Source: an uncultured Tateyamaria sp.
Lineage (GTDB): Bacteria; Pseudomonadota; Alphaproteobacteria; Rhodobacterales; Rhodobacteraceae
Direction of reading: 5' to 3'
Length of the DNA stretch: 64,000 bases
Assembly: GCA_947501275.1 (NCBI GenBank)
Contig: CANMVD010000007.1
Coordinates: forward strand, 1-64,000
Shown piece by piece: positions 17,690-26,996 of this stretch. The notes below the pieces were generated by a model. It ran no database searches and was not told the DNA's origin. It was given only the letters and a program-made list of their open reading frames with translations. Positions within the stretch are counted from its first letter, which is position 1; the number at the start of each line of letters is the position of its first letter. Made by a program: the position numbers and the translations under genes.

Positions 17690-19513
17690 ATGTTCCAATT
17701 GCCCTTCCCCGTTCGCGACGCAAACGCCTCTGGCGCATCAGAAGAGCCGCTGGGAAATCTACCGGATTGGAACCTTGATGACCTTTATGTCGGGCAAGAT
17801 GCCCCGGAGTTGAGCCGAGACCTTGAAACACTGGAAAGGGACTGTGCCAGCTTTGCCGCCGATTACGAAGGCAAACTGAATACACTCGACGCCGCCGGGC
17901 TGCTCACCTGCATTCAGCGGCAGGAAAAGATAAACCAGATCGCCGGGCGGATCATGTCCTATGCAGGTCTGCGCTACTACCAGAAGACCACGGACGCAGA
18001 ACGGGCGAAATTCATGTCCGACTGCCAGGAGAAGATCACGAACTTCACCACGCCGCTGGTGTTCTTTACCCTCGAGCTGAACCGGCTGGAGGACGATCAT
18101 CTGGCTGGGCTGCTTGTTCAGAATGTCAATCTGGCGCGCTACAAACCCGTCTTTGACAACATCCGGGCCATGAAACCCTACCAACTGTCAGATGAGTTGG
18201 AAAAGTTCCTGCACGATCTGGGCGTGGTGGGAGATGCCTGGGAACGCATGTTTGACGAAACCATTGCCGGGCTGGAATTCGACATCGACGGTGAGCCGCT
18301 CAATATCGAGGCCACGTTGAATTTCATGACAGATCCCGACCGCGCCAAACGTGAAACCGCGGCGCGCGAATTGGCCAACGTGTTTTCCAACAATATCAAA
18401 ACCTTCGCCCGTGTGCACAACACACAAGCCAAGGAAAAGGAAATCATGGACCGTTGGCGCGGGATGCCCACGGCCCAGACGGGTCGGCACCTCAGCAATC
18501 AGGTCGAGCCAGAGGTGGTTGAGGCGTTGCGCAATGCAGTTGTTGCCGCCTATCCCAAGCTCAGCCACCGCTATTATGATCTCAAACGCAAATGGCTAGG
18601 CCTTGAGACCATGCAGGTCTGGGACCGAAACGCCCCCCTGCCTATGGATGATCCGCGCATCGTGGGCTGGGAAGAAGCCGAAAAAACGGTAATGGACGCC
18701 TATAACGCCTTTGATCCGCGTATGGGCGAGATTGCCAAACCCTTTTTCAAGGACGGCTGGATTGATGCCGGGGTCAAACCCGGCAAAGCGCCCGGCGCAT
18801 TTGCCCATCCGACGGTTACAAATGTGCACCCTTACGTGATGCTGAACTACCTGGGCAAACCCCGCGATGTGATGACTCTGGCGCACGAACTTGGCCACGG
18901 CGTCCATCAGGTTCTGGCCGCCGAACAAGGCGAGATGCTGTCATCCACCCCGCTCACACTTGCGGAAACCGCGTCGGTCTTTGGCGAAATGCTGACCTTC
19001 CGGAAAATGCTGGACGGCGCCAAGGATCAGGCACAGCGCAAGGTCATGCTCGCCGGCAAGGTCGAGGACATGATCAACACCGTCGTGCGCCAGATCGCGT
19101 TTTACGACTTTGAATGCAAATTGCACGAAGCCCGCCGCGGTGGCGAGTTGACGCCAGAGGATATCAACGCGCTGTGGATGTCGGTGCAGGCCGAGAGCCT
19201 CGGTCCCGCCTTTGAATTCATGGACGGGTACGAAACCTTCTGGGCCTACATCCCGCACTTCGTCCACTCGCCCTTCTATGTCTATGCCTACGCCTTTGGC
19301 GATGGCCTCGTGAATGCGCTCTATTCAGTCTACGCAGACGGTGCCGAAGGCTTTGAAGACAAATATTTCGATATGCTCAAGGCCGGCGGCTCGAAGCACC
19401 ACAAGGAACTGCTGGCCCCCTTCGGCCTGGACGCGTCCGACCCTAAATTCTGGGACAAGGGGTTGTCGATGATCTCGGGCTTCATCGACGAATTGGAAGC
19501 GATGGAGGAATGA
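17690..19513 (+). CDS. pepF: oligoendopeptidase F (M3 family)
   Basis: A 607-aa zinc metallopeptidase that cleaves short oligopeptides in the cytosol. The zinc motif HELGH spans residues 399-403. The N-terminal M3 helical part precedes it, with the C-terminal AYIPHFVHSPFYVYAYAFGD typical of PepF. The ATG at 17690 has AAGAGG at about 7 bp; an upstream in-frame ATG at 17609 lacks a ribosome site. The next gene overlaps its stop. Confidence 0.95.
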   Translation: MFQLPFPVRDANASGASEEPLGNLPDWNLDDLYVGQDAPELSRDLETLERDCASFAADYEGKLNTLDAAGLLTCIQRQEKINQIAGRIMSYAGLRYYQKTTDAERAKFMSDCQEKITNFTTPLVFFTLELNRLEDDHLAGLLVQNVNLARYKPVFDNIRAMKPYQLSDELEKFLHDLGVVGDAWERMFDETIAGLEFDIDGEPLNIEATLNFMTDPDRAKRETAARELANVFSNNIKTFARVHNTQAKEKEIMDRWRGMPTAQTGRHLSNQVEPEVVEALRNAVVAAYPKLSHRYYDLKRKWLGLETMQVWDRNAPLPMDDPRIVGWEEAEKTVMDAYNAFDPRMGEIAKPFFKDGWIDAGVKPGKAPGAFAHPTVTNVHPYVMLNYLGKPRDVMTLAHELGHGVHQVLAAEQGEMLSSTPLTLAETASVFGEMLTFRKMLDGAKDQAQRKVMLAGKVEDMINTVVRQIAFYDFECKLHEARRGGELTPEDINALWMSVQAESLGPAFEFMDGYETFWAYIPHFVHSPFYVYAYAFGDGLVNALYSVYADGAEGFEDKYFDMLKAGGSKHHKELLAPFGLDASDPKFWDKGLSMISGFIDELEAMEE

Positions 19514-19989
19514 TGCGCGCCTTTCTCCTTGCCGCCCTTTTCGCGGTAGCTGCCCAATCAGCGGCGGCATTTTCCCTTGTTGGAAAATGGTCGTGCGAAC
19601 CAGTGGCAGGAGAGAACTTCTCAATGGCCGCAAACCTGACCTATCGCAAGAACGGCCGCTCGGTGCACCGCTTGCTGGCGCAAGGCGATACCGACGATGG
19701 CTTTCTGTCGATCGACCTCAAGGTATGGGGACAATGGTCGCTCGACGGCGCATCATTTGAGGAAAAGATCACCCGCCACAAGCTGAACGGCGCATCCCTG
19801 AACAACATACCCCTGCCCAAAAACGACGTCTGGAGAGACCTGAGCGCAAAATTGGCTGAGAGCTTTGAAACCGGCGACCAGGAAGATGATCTCATGTCGC
19901 TGGACATCCAATCAGACACGGCGTTCATCCTGACAGATGACGATTTTCAAATGTCGTGTCGGCGCATCGGGCCAACGCCCATAAGCTGA
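19510..19989 (+). CDS. secreted hypothetical protein
   Basis: A 158-159-aa protein with a clear signal peptide (MRAFLLAALFAVAAQSAAA) and a beta-rich mature part opening FSLVGKWSCEP, a GxW start like lipocalin-type small barrels. Two cysteines (KWSCEP and QMSCRRI) could form one disulfide joining the termini. It starts at 19510 or 19513 (ATGATG) within the pepF stop. I do not recognise a family with certainty. Confidence 0.75.
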   Translation: MMRAFLLAALFAVAAQSAAAFSLVGKWSCEPVAGENFSMAANLTYRKNGRSVHRLLAQGDTDDGFLSIDLKVWGQWSLDGASFEEKITRHKLNGASLNNIPLPKNDVWRDLSAKLAESFETGDQEDDLMSLDIQSDTAFILTDDDFQMSCRRIGPTPIS

Positions 19990-20004
19990 ACGGGCGCGCT
20001 AACG

Positions 20005-20274
20005 CTACTTCAGCTGGCTGTCTTTTGACCCACGCCGATTGATCCCGCCGCGCCCCTTGAACGCGGCGTCGCGCTCTGCGACGCAATCCACACACAGCTT
20101 CACGCCCGGCACAGCCAATCGGCGCGCTTCAGGGATAGGTTCCTCGCATTCTGCGCACTGTGTCAGGCTGTCGCCCACAGGCGCACGACGCGCCTTCATC
20201 CGGGCCAACTCATCCGAAATTGACGCTTCGATCTGCTCTGAAACGGCGCCGTCCTTTGCCCAGCCACCCGCCAT
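20005..20274 (-). CDS. DksA/TraR C4-type zinc finger protein
   Basis: An 89-aa short DksA/TraR homologue. The C4 finger is CAECEEPIPEARR plus LCVDC; an acidic-tipped helix precedes it (ASISDELARMKARRA). It lacks the long coiled coil of true DksA, so it is nearer to TraR/YbiI. It may modulate RNA polymerase through the secondary channel (inference). A 16-bp perfect palindrome lies 20 bp upstream of the start. Confidence 0.9.
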   Translation of the reverse strand: MAGGWAKDGAVSEQIEASISDELARMKARRAPVGDSLTQCAECEEPIPEARRLAVPGVKLCVDCVAERDAAFKGRGGINRRGSKDSQLK

Positions 20275-20293
20275 CGCTCACACTCCTTTTGTC

Positions 20294-20309
20294 AATCAAC
20301 GCGTTGATT
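20294..20309. promoter_or_regulatory. 16-bp perfect palindrome upstream of the DksA-like gene
   Basis: AATCAACGCGTTGATT is its own reverse complement and lies 20-35 bp upstream of the start codon at 20274, a repressor-operator position. The binding protein is not known. Confidence 0.5.
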
Positions 20310-20349
20310 CAAAACGATTTCGAACACACACTAGATCAGCGGATCCATC

Positions 20350-20382
20350 CTTCATCTTGCCAAACAAACTTCCCCCGGAGGG
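20350..20382. repeat. CTTCATCTTGCC element, copy 2
   Basis: CTTCATCTTGCC (20350-20361) followed by AAACAAACTTCCCCCGGAGGG. It repeats the core of the 7578 element and sits immediately downstream, on the minus strand, of the Gfo/Idh gene. Its hairpin partner is short (CCCTCCGGGGG), so its terminator role is less clear. Confidence 0.55.
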
Positions 20383-20386
20383 CCGG

Positions 20387-21364
20387 TCAACCACCTTCGG
20401 ACCGCCCAGCCACTATGGCCATGTCCATCATGCGCTGCGTGCCCCGTGAGAATTCAAGCGGACAGGCGTACGCCACCCCGTCGCGCGCCGAAGCAGAGAA
20501 CGCCTCAACCTGATGCACATAATGATTGTCCGCCGGAAACCGAAACTCCTCGATCTCCAACCCTGGCTTGTGCCACTCGATCCGCGCCTCACCAAACACA
20601 CCCGCATTAAACGGGGCCGTCAGGCGTATCACACCGCTCGTCCCGTGAAAGCACATCTCCTGATAGGGATGCATACGGATCGACACATAGGCGGAATAGG
20701 TCACGTCACCAAATTGCGCCTGCACATCTGCAAATGTATCAATGCCGTTTTCCCAATCAATGCGGGCGGTCACAGTCTCCGGTTCCGCCCCGATCACATA
20801 GCGGGCAGAGCCGAACACGTAGACGCCAATGTCGCGCAGACCGCCGCCTCCGGTGTCGGCCTTGTTGCGGATGTTGTCGACATCCGTGCGGTTATCGAAA
20901 CTGAAGGCCCCCGTGACATGACGCAGGGTGCCAATTGCGCCGCCCTGCACCATTTCACGCGCACGCTGCCATTGGGGGTGATGGACAATCATATACCCCT
21001 CAGCCGCCAATTTGCCTGCCGCGTCGCGCGCCGCAATCAACTGGTCAAATTCAGGTTCCTCGAGGGTGATCGGTTTTTCACAAAGCACATGTTTGCCTGC
21101 GGCAAGGGCCTTTAACGTCCATTCCACGTGCATGTGATTTGGCAGCGGGATGTATACGGCATCAATACTGTCATCGGCCAGCAGAGCCTCATACCCCTGA
21201 TGCACCGCAAGGCCCGGACAAAAGGCAAGAAACGGATCCGCCTTGGCAGGGTCAGACGTCGCAAGCGCCGCCAGTTCGGCCCCCTTGGCCGCATGGATCG
21301 CCGGCCCCATATGCTGGCGCGCAAATTTGCTGGCCCCAAGAATGCCCCATCTCACTGCTTGCAT
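20387..21364 (-). CDS. Gfo/Idh/MocA family oxidoreductase
   Basis: A 325-aa NAD(P)-dependent dehydrogenase. The N-terminal Rossmann domain starts GILGASKFARQHMGPAIHAA, and the family EKPITL motif is present. The C-terminal half is the GFO_IDH_MocA alpha/beta domain. Members oxidise sugars, inositols or trans-1,2-dihydrodiols; no neighbour fixes the substrate here. Confidence 0.93.
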   Translation of the reverse strand: MQAVRWGILGASKFARQHMGPAIHAAKGAELAALATSDPAKADPFLAFCPGLAVHQGYEALLADDSIDAVYIPLPNHMHVEWTLKALAAGKHVLCEKPITLEEPEFDQLIAARDAAGKLAAEGYMIVHHPQWQRAREMVQGGAIGTLRHVTGAFSFDNRTDVDNIRNKADTGGGGLRDIGVYVFGSARYVIGAEPETVTARIDWENGIDTFADVQAQFGDVTYSAYVSIRMHPYQEMCFHGTSGVIRLTAPFNAGVFGEARIEWHKPGLEIEEFRFPADNHYVHQVEAFSASARDGVAYACPLEFSRGTQRMMDMAIVAGRSEGG

Positions 21365-21446
21365 GATCTTCCCCTTTTGCCTTCACGTCACGGTGGCGCA
21401 AAGCACCCCGCTTTGTCTAGGCTGCCCAGAGACAAAGGAGCCTTCC

Positions 21447-22622
21447 ATGCGCATTCTCAAACGTGGCCTGTTGTTCCTGTTCGTACTGGTCCTTGTGGCA
21501 GTTGGGGCGTTTCTGATTTTCGCACCGGGCTATGTCGAACGCAGCCGCAACGCCATCATTCCGCATGATCCCTATCCGGTCTCTGACGCGGCGCAATCCT
21601 TGCACGACACGCTGGTTGTCGGTGACTGGCACGCAGACAGCCTGCTGTGGAAACGGGATATCGCCAAACGCGGCACTCGCGGGCAGGTCGACGTGCCCCG
21701 CCTGATCGAAGGCGGCGTGGCCCTGCAAGTCTTTACTGCCGTTACCAAATCCCCGGCGGGTCAAAACTACGACAACAATTCCGCCGACACCTTTGACAAC
21801 ATCACGCCACTGGCAATTGGACAATTGTGGCCCCCACGCACGTGGAATTCCCTGATCGAGCGTGCCGTGTTTCAAGCCGAGCGATTGCACCGTGTCGCAG
21901 ACCGTGCCCCGGATCGATTGACGGTCATCACCTCGCGCGCAGGTCTCGATGCACATCTCGCTGCACGCGCCGAAGGCAGCACTGTTGTGGGCGGGCTGCT
22001 GGGCATCGAAGGCGCCCATGCCCTCGAAGGCGACCTGAGTAATCTGGATCGCCTCGAAGACGCCGGGCACCGCATCATCGGGTTGCACCACTTCTTTGAC
22101 AACGAACTCGGCGGCTCGCTACACGGGGTCGGCAATCAGGGTCTGACCGACTTTGGGCGCGAAGTCGTCGCCGCAGTAGAGGCTCGCGGGCTGGTGCTGG
22201 ATCTTGCCCATTCCAGCCCAGCGGTCGCGTGGGATGTCTTGGAGATGACAAACATGCCCGTAGTCGTGTCCCATACGGGTCTGCACGGGTTCTGCCCGGT
22301 CAAGCGGAATTTTGAAGACGAAATCATGCGCGCGGTTGCTGCCACCGGTGGGGTGATCGGAATGGGATACTGGGGTCATGTGCTGTGTCGCGATGCAACG
22401 CCCGAGGCGATTGCCGCGATGATCGCCAAGGCGGTGGACACCGTTGGCGCAGATCACGTCTCGCTCGGCTCAGATTTTGACGGCTCTGTGACGACGCCTT
22501 TTGACACATCGGAACTGCCCGCACTGACCCATGCCCTGCGCGCGGCGGGGTTGGACGATACGACCATTGCGAAGGTGATGGGCGGCAACATGGTTCGGGT
22601 CTTGCGTGCACGCCTGAACTAG
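21447..22622 (+). CDS. membrane-anchored dipeptidase (peptidase M19, renal dipeptidase family)
   Basis: A 391-aa protein with an N-terminal membrane anchor (LLFLFVLVLVAVGAFLIF), then the M19 TIM barrel. Metal-ligand motifs GDWHADSLLW, LLGIEGAHAL, LDLAHSSPAVAW, VSHTGLHGF and LGSDFDG are recognisable. The ATG at 21447 follows AAGGAG at good spacing; the upstream extension is antisense to the Gfo/Idh gene. Family members hydrolyse dipeptides, including D-amino-acid ones. Location is probably periplasmic. Confidence 0.93.
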   Translation: MRILKRGLLFLFVLVLVAVGAFLIFAPGYVERSRNAIIPHDPYPVSDAAQSLHDTLVVGDWHADSLLWKRDIAKRGTRGQVDVPRLIEGGVALQVFTAVTKSPAGQNYDNNSADTFDNITPLAIGQLWPPRTWNSLIERAVFQAERLHRVADRAPDRLTVITSRAGLDAHLAARAEGSTVVGGLLGIEGAHALEGDLSNLDRLEDAGHRIIGLHHFFDNELGGSLHGVGNQGLTDFGREVVAAVEARGLVLDLAHSSPAVAWDVLEMTNMPVVVSHTGLHGFCPVKRNFEDEIMRAVAATGGVIGMGYWGHVLCRDATPEAIAAMIAKAVDTVGADHVSLGSDFDGSVTTPFDTSELPALTHALRAAGLDDTTIAKVMGGNMVRVLRARLN

Positions 22623-22642
22623 CGTCCCGAGGCGCGCGTCTG

Positions 22643-23560
22643 CTAAAAACCGCAGCGATTGCAAAACCGTTCGACCAGTTCAGGCGCGCTTCCGTTAAGG
22701 CACTGATCGCCAAAATACCACCAGATGAATTTGTCATAGGCCCGTTTGCGCGGTTCATGCAGCAATATGGACTGCAAACCGTTCCTGTCCCGCGCAACGT
22801 CTGCGATATGATGAAAGTCGGATTGGCCACATAATGTAACGGGTTTGCGGTGCAAATACGCCTCGATCCCAACGGCTGAATTGATCGTGACAACCCGGTC
22901 CGCCGCATGGATGAGGTCGTGAATATTGCCCTCGTTCACGCTCAGGTGCGGAAAACGGTCTTGAAGATCGCGCAGCATATCCGCTGTCTCAGGATCCTTG
23001 TCGCGGGGATGCGGCTTGACGACAACTGGCCCATCAACAGCTTCACAGACGCCTGTGACCATTTCCCAGCGGTTCAGATAACACGTCTCGCCGACGACGC
23101 GGTGCCCCTCGGATTGCAAAAATATCGCTGCACGCACGTCGGTAAATGTGCTCACCTGCTCGGGCTGCGCATACCGCGAGGTGCGCGCATCGACGATACG
23201 CTTGCGCACACGACGAAAAAAAGGACGGGCAATCTCGGGATCAATATCACCTTGGGGAAAGGCTTTGTCGGCAATGGAGGAAAATGCGCGAATGCCTTTG
23301 GGATCGAAATTCCAGAACGGGTACACATAGGCGACATCCGCATTCAACACCCGCGGGTGGGGAAACCGGCCATGATGGACCACATGGATGCCGGTATTGG
23401 CTTCAACTGTTTCGGCCAGCGTGTCTCGATCCAATATAGTCACTTCATAGCTGCGTCCGCGTGCGTCCAACCCCTTGATAAGGCGCAGATAGATGGGGCG
23501 CAGACCTTCGCCCCCAAAGGTCAGCCACGATCGCGGCACATGAAACACAACGTCAGGCAT
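22643..23560 (-). CDS. capsule-polysaccharide-synthesis-like glycosyltransferase
   Basis: A 305-aa protein with the C-terminal signature of the Capsule_synth/KpsC-KpsS group: VVVKPHPRDKDPE, then VVTINSAVGIEAYLHRKPV. These are the nucleotide-sugar binding elements of retaining beta-Kdo transferases. The N-terminal half (VVFHVPRSWLTFGGEGLRPI) is family-like but weaker. No other capsule or LPS gene is near, so it is an orphan. Confidence 0.7.
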   Translation of the reverse strand: MPDVVFHVPRSWLTFGGEGLRPIYLRLIKGLDARGRSYEVTILDRDTLAETVEANTGIHVVHHGRFPHPRVLNADVAYVYPFWNFDPKGIRAFSSIADKAFPQGDIDPEIARPFFRRVRKRIVDARTSRYAQPEQVSTFTDVRAAIFLQSEGHRVVGETCYLNRWEMVTGVCEAVDGPVVVKPHPRDKDPETADMLRDLQDRFPHLSVNEGNIHDLIHAADRVVTINSAVGIEAYLHRKPVTLCGQSDFHHIADVARDRNGLQSILLHEPRKRAYDKFIWWYFGDQCLNGSAPELVERFCNRCGF

Positions 23561-23655
23561 CTGGTCCTTGCGGGTTGCTTGTTCTGCAACGCTAACCCGC
23601 CCAATCGCAAAGCAAAAGGTGGCACAAAGCGCCCCAACCCAAACAGCGCCTAAAG

Positions 23656-23673
23656 GGGGCGGAATTCCGCCCC
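23656..23673. terminator. GC-rich 18-bp palindrome downstream of the AraC gene
   Basis: GGGGCGGAATTCCGCCCC is perfectly self-complementary and lies 20 bp past the stop of the AraC gene on the minus strand, followed there by CTTTA. It could terminate that transcript; there is no long T-run. Confidence 0.4.
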
Positions 23674-23692
23674 GAAACAGGGGCTAGAGGGC

Positions 23693-24529
23693 CTACGTTG
23701 CGGCTTTCACAGGTATCCAGATTTCAACTTCCCCCTGCCCTGTGCGGGCGTCAAATCGACTGTCATACACTTCGAAGTCGGGCGCGAAACGTGGCTCCAG
23801 TCCGGCCTCGGGCAACGATTTGTTCCAGATTGTGTAGACCGTCTTGCCAAAGTCCGCGATGTGCCCGGAATGGGTGAACACGGCATAAGCCCCGGCAGGT
23901 ATCTTGGTGTCCTGCATGCCCTTTGGCTTTGTCGCGTCTATGGTTGCTGCCACGCCTGCCACATAGCGAAAGTTGCCCTGCCCATCAGCGTCACAACACA
24001 CGCCGTAAGCCGCATTGTCGATACGGTTGTCGATCTCGTCCTCGCGAGCATTGAACTTTTGCCAAAGCCCGGGAATGGCGCTGTTGTTTTCGAAACTGCA
24101 CATCTCGGCGAGCCCGATGACACGAAACGCGTTGCGCGTTTCCATACGGGGTGCGGGGACATCGACAATCATTTCCTTTTGCATCTTCAGAGGCTCCATA
24201 AGCGTTAGCGATTGCGTGGACCGCGCCTTGCGAACGCTGCTTGGCAGAACGCCAAAGTAGCTGGAAAAGGCACGGGTGAACGCCTCGTGCGAGGTGTATT
24301 GCGCGTTCAGGGCCACGGTCAGGATGTCCTCGCCGCTGGCCAAATCCTCCGCGGCAACGGATAAACGCCGCGCGCGCAGGTAGGTGATGGGCGCAATGCC
24401 AACCGCAATGCGAAACAGCCGCGCCATGTGATACGGGCTGATGGCACAGACATCCGACAAATCCGTCAAGGCGACGGGTTGATGCATCCGCATTTCAATC
24501 TGCCAGATCAGCTTGTCCAAGAGAGGCAT
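23693..24529 (-). CDS. AraC family regulator with GyrI-like effector domain
   Basis: A 278-aa protein with an N-terminal two-helix-turn-helix AraC domain (ALTDLSDVCAISPYHMARLF, SHEAFTRAFSSYFGVLPSSV) and a C-terminal AraE_bind/GyrI-like domain starting near DVPAPRMETRNAFRVIGL and ending VEIWIPVK. This order is as in Rob/SoxS-like multidrug sensors; the C-terminal domain probably binds a small amphipathic molecule. The target is unknown. Confidence 0.92.
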   Translation of the reverse strand: MPLLDKLIWQIEMRMHQPVALTDLSDVCAISPYHMARLFRIAVGIAPITYLRARRLSVAAEDLASGEDILTVALNAQYTSHEAFTRAFSSYFGVLPSSVRKARSTQSLTLMEPLKMQKEMIVDVPAPRMETRNAFRVIGLAEMCSFENNSAIPGLWQKFNAREDEIDNRIDNAAYGVCCDADGQGNFRYVAGVAATIDATKPKGMQDTKIPAGAYAVFTHSGHIADFGKTVYTIWNKSLPEAGLEPRFAPDFEVYDSRFDARTGQGEVEIWIPVKAAT

Positions 24530-24759
24530 GGTTGTCCTTTGAGGCGTTCACACCCGGATCATTGCCGTTTTCGAGCGATGATGCTTGATCGCGCTTGCTG
24601 AAAGCGCATTTGACTCAGACTGCGACCTCGATCAGCACGTAACCCGTTAAACTTGATAGCCGCGTGTCGTGTCAAAGTCGTCCGTTTCATCCGGTGCTTA
24701 CCAGTGTTGCAGTGCAGGCCTCGCCTGCGCATTCATAGACGCAACTTTGTCCTTGGTAC

Positions 24760-24789
24760 AAAAAAAAGGCCCTGCCATCAGGCAGAGCC
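24760..24789 (-). terminator. Rho-independent terminator of rpoH
   Basis: On the minus strand GGCTCTGCC, loop TGAT and GGCAGGGCC form a 9-bp stem with one G-U pair, followed by eight T. It lies 28 nt after the rpoH stop. Confidence 0.92.
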
Positions 24790-24817
24790 CTCTTTGTTCG
24801 GAAGAAACAGCCAAGTA

Positions 24818-25714
24818 TCAGGCGGCGGTCAGCAGCCCTTTTTCCTTGGCGATTTCACGCATCTTTTTTTGCAGCTTTTCAAAGGCGCGTACTTCGATCT
24901 GGCGAATGCGTTCGCGGCTCACGTTGTAAGACCCGGACAGATCCTCCAGCGTCACCGGTTTGTCGGACAAACGGCGTTGCGTCAGGATGTCCTTTTCGCG
25001 CTCGTTCAAGACATCGAGTGCCTCGGCCAAAATCTCGCGGCGCACCTCAAGCTCATCGCGGGCCTCATAGTCAGCGGCCTGATCAGCATCCTCGTCTTCC
25101 AGCCAGTCCTGCCATTGCATTGTGCCTTCGCCTTCGGAGCCGACCGTCGCGTTCAGGGATGCATCCCCACCAGACAAACGGCGGTTCATCGAAATCACTT
25201 CGGCCTCGGTCACACCCAGATCCGTGGCGATACGGGCCACGTTTTCCGGGCGCATGTCGCCCTCTTCCAAAGCGCCAATCTTTGCTTTGGCCTTGCGCAG
25301 GTTAAAGAACAGCTTCTTCTGGGCAGATGTTGTTCCCAGTTTGACCAATGACCATGACCGCAGGATGTATTCCTGAATAGACGCACGAATCCACCACATC
25401 GCATAAGTCGCCAACCGGAATCCTTTTTCGGGATCAAAGCGTTTGACGGCCTGCATGAGCCCCACATTCGCTTCCGAGATCACTTCTGCCTGCGGCAGTC
25501 CGTAGCCGCGGTAGCCCATGGCGATCTTAGCGGCCAGACGCAGGTGTGAGGTTACCATCTTATGCGCGGCGCCTGTGTCCTCCTTTTCGACCCAGGCCTT
25601 GGCCAGCATGTATTCCTCTTCTGGCTCCAAAAGTGGGAACTTGCGGATTTCCTGCATGTAACGGTTCAGACCACCCTCAGGCGTGGGGGCTGGAAGATTT
25701 GCATAATTTGCCAT
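24818..25714 (-). CDS. rpoH: RNA polymerase sigma-32 factor
   Basis: A 298-aa heat-shock sigma factor. Regions 1.2-2 (LRLAAKIAMGYRGYGLPQAE, GFRLATYAMWWIRASIQEYI), the RpoH box QKKLFFNLRK and region 4.2 (LSGSYNVSRERIRQIEVRAF) are all intact. It has its own terminator and a GGAGGG ribosome site. Many roseobacters have more than one RpoH; which paralogue this is cannot be told from the window. Confidence 0.96.
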   Translation of the reverse strand: MANYANLPAPTPEGGLNRYMQEIRKFPLLEPEEEYMLAKAWVEKEDTGAAHKMVTSHLRLAAKIAMGYRGYGLPQAEVISEANVGLMQAVKRFDPEKGFRLATYAMWWIRASIQEYILRSWSLVKLGTTSAQKKLFFNLRKAKAKIGALEEGDMRPENVARIATDLGVTEAEVISMNRRLSGGDASLNATVGSEGEGTMQWQDWLEDEDADQAADYEARDELEVRREILAEALDVLNEREKDILTQRRLSDKPVTLEDLSGSYNVSRERIRQIEVRAFEKLQKKMREIAKEKGLLTAA

Positions 25715-25976
25715 GTTATCCCTCCTGGACTGCCCTAATGTTTACGGGCTTAACATACATATGGTGACGCGCCCTGCACTGCGCAAGGGGCGTTTGGTTG
25801 AATTCAATTTACCAAACCAGGCGGAGGGTGACAGTCACGGGCCGTCAACCTCACGCGCATGTGCAATTCGTTGCAGTAATGCGAAAACATGGTGAATAAA
25901 CAGTTATAAACTGAATGGTTCCCAACCGCGATGGCGAAAAATTTGTTACAATCGCAGGTTTCCAGACATTCGTGCC

Positions 25977-26996
25977 TTACCCGAGGATGGCCAGCAGATC
26001 TGCAAAATCGCGCGGCAAAGGCGCTTCAAATCGCATTTGCGCACCACTGACGGGATGCACGAATCCCAGAACTGCGGCATGCAAGGCTTGACGCGGAAAT
26101 GCCGCAATCGCCGCACTGGCCGCGTCTGACAAGGCCGATTTGGCCAACTTGCGGCGCCCACCATATACCGGATCGCCGATCAACCCGTGACCTGCATGTG
26201 CCATATGCACCCGGATTTGATGGGTGCGTCCGGTTTCCAGCCAGCACTCGATCTGCGACAGGACGTGCGGCGATCCATAGCGCGCCACAAGGCGTGCGCG
26301 CGTCACCGCATGCCGCCCGCCCTGAAACAACACAGCCTGACGCTGGCGGTCTGTCTTGTGGCGCGCCAGTTGCGTTGTCAGTTTCAGCACGTTGCCGGGC
26401 TCAAAACTGCTGCCTTTCACGCCGCGCAAGCGGGGATCATTGGCATCCGGAACACCATAAACCAACGCGCGGTAGTAACGTTCGACGGTGTGGGCCGCAA
26501 ATTGTGCCGCAAGGCCATGATGGGCGGCGTCTGATTTGGCCACGACCAGCAAACCGCTGGTGTCCTTGTCAATGCGGTGAACAATGCCGGGCCGCTTCAT
26601 GCCCCCCACCCCCGAAAGGTCATCGCCACAATGATGCATCAGCGCGTTGACCAAGGTCCCACTGGGTGAACCCGGGGCGGGATGGACCACCATGCCGGCT
26701 GGCTTGTTCACAACAATCAGATCGTCATCTTCATGCACAACGTCCAGCGCAATCGCCTCAGGTTCCAGATGGCTGTCTTGTGGCGCCTCAACGGTCACTT
26801 CGACAACAGCACCTTCCACCACTTTGGCCTTGGGGTCATGGGCCACAGCGCCGTTCACCCGCACTGCACCTTCCGCCATGAGACGCGCAAGACGTGTACG
26901 AGACAGGGCCGCACCCTCTGGCACGTCCCGCGCAATCGCCTTATCAAGGCGCGCGGGCGGATCGCTTGAGATAACAAAGGAAATACAGGTGGACAC
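25977..26996 (-). CDS. rluD: 23S rRNA pseudouridine synthase, RluD family
   Basis: A 339-aa enzyme with an N-terminal S4 RNA-binding domain (ARLDKAIARDV, LMAEGAVRVNGAV) and the RluA-type catalytic motif VHRIDKDTSGLLVVAKSD, whose Asp is the nucleophile. The frame runs further upstream, but alignment with RluD N-termini favours the GTG at 26994-26996. With that start, the 5' end overlaps the divergent gene's start by 8 bp. Confidence 0.92.
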   Translation of the reverse strand: MSTCISFVISSDPPARLDKAIARDVPEGAALSRTRLARLMAEGAVRVNGAVAHDPKAKVVEGAVVEVTVEAPQDSHLEPEAIALDVVHEDDDLIVVNKPAGMVVHPAPGSPSGTLVNALMHHCGDDLSGVGGMKRPGIVHRIDKDTSGLLVVAKSDAAHHGLAAQFAAHTVERYYRALVYGVPDANDPRLRGVKGSSFEPGNVLKLTTQLARHKTDRQRQAVLFQGGRHAVTRARLVARYGSPHVLSQIECWLETGRTHQIRVHMAHAGHGLIGDPVYGGRRKLAKSALSDAASAAIAAFPRQALHAAVLGFVHPVSGAQMRFEAPLPRDFADLLAILG

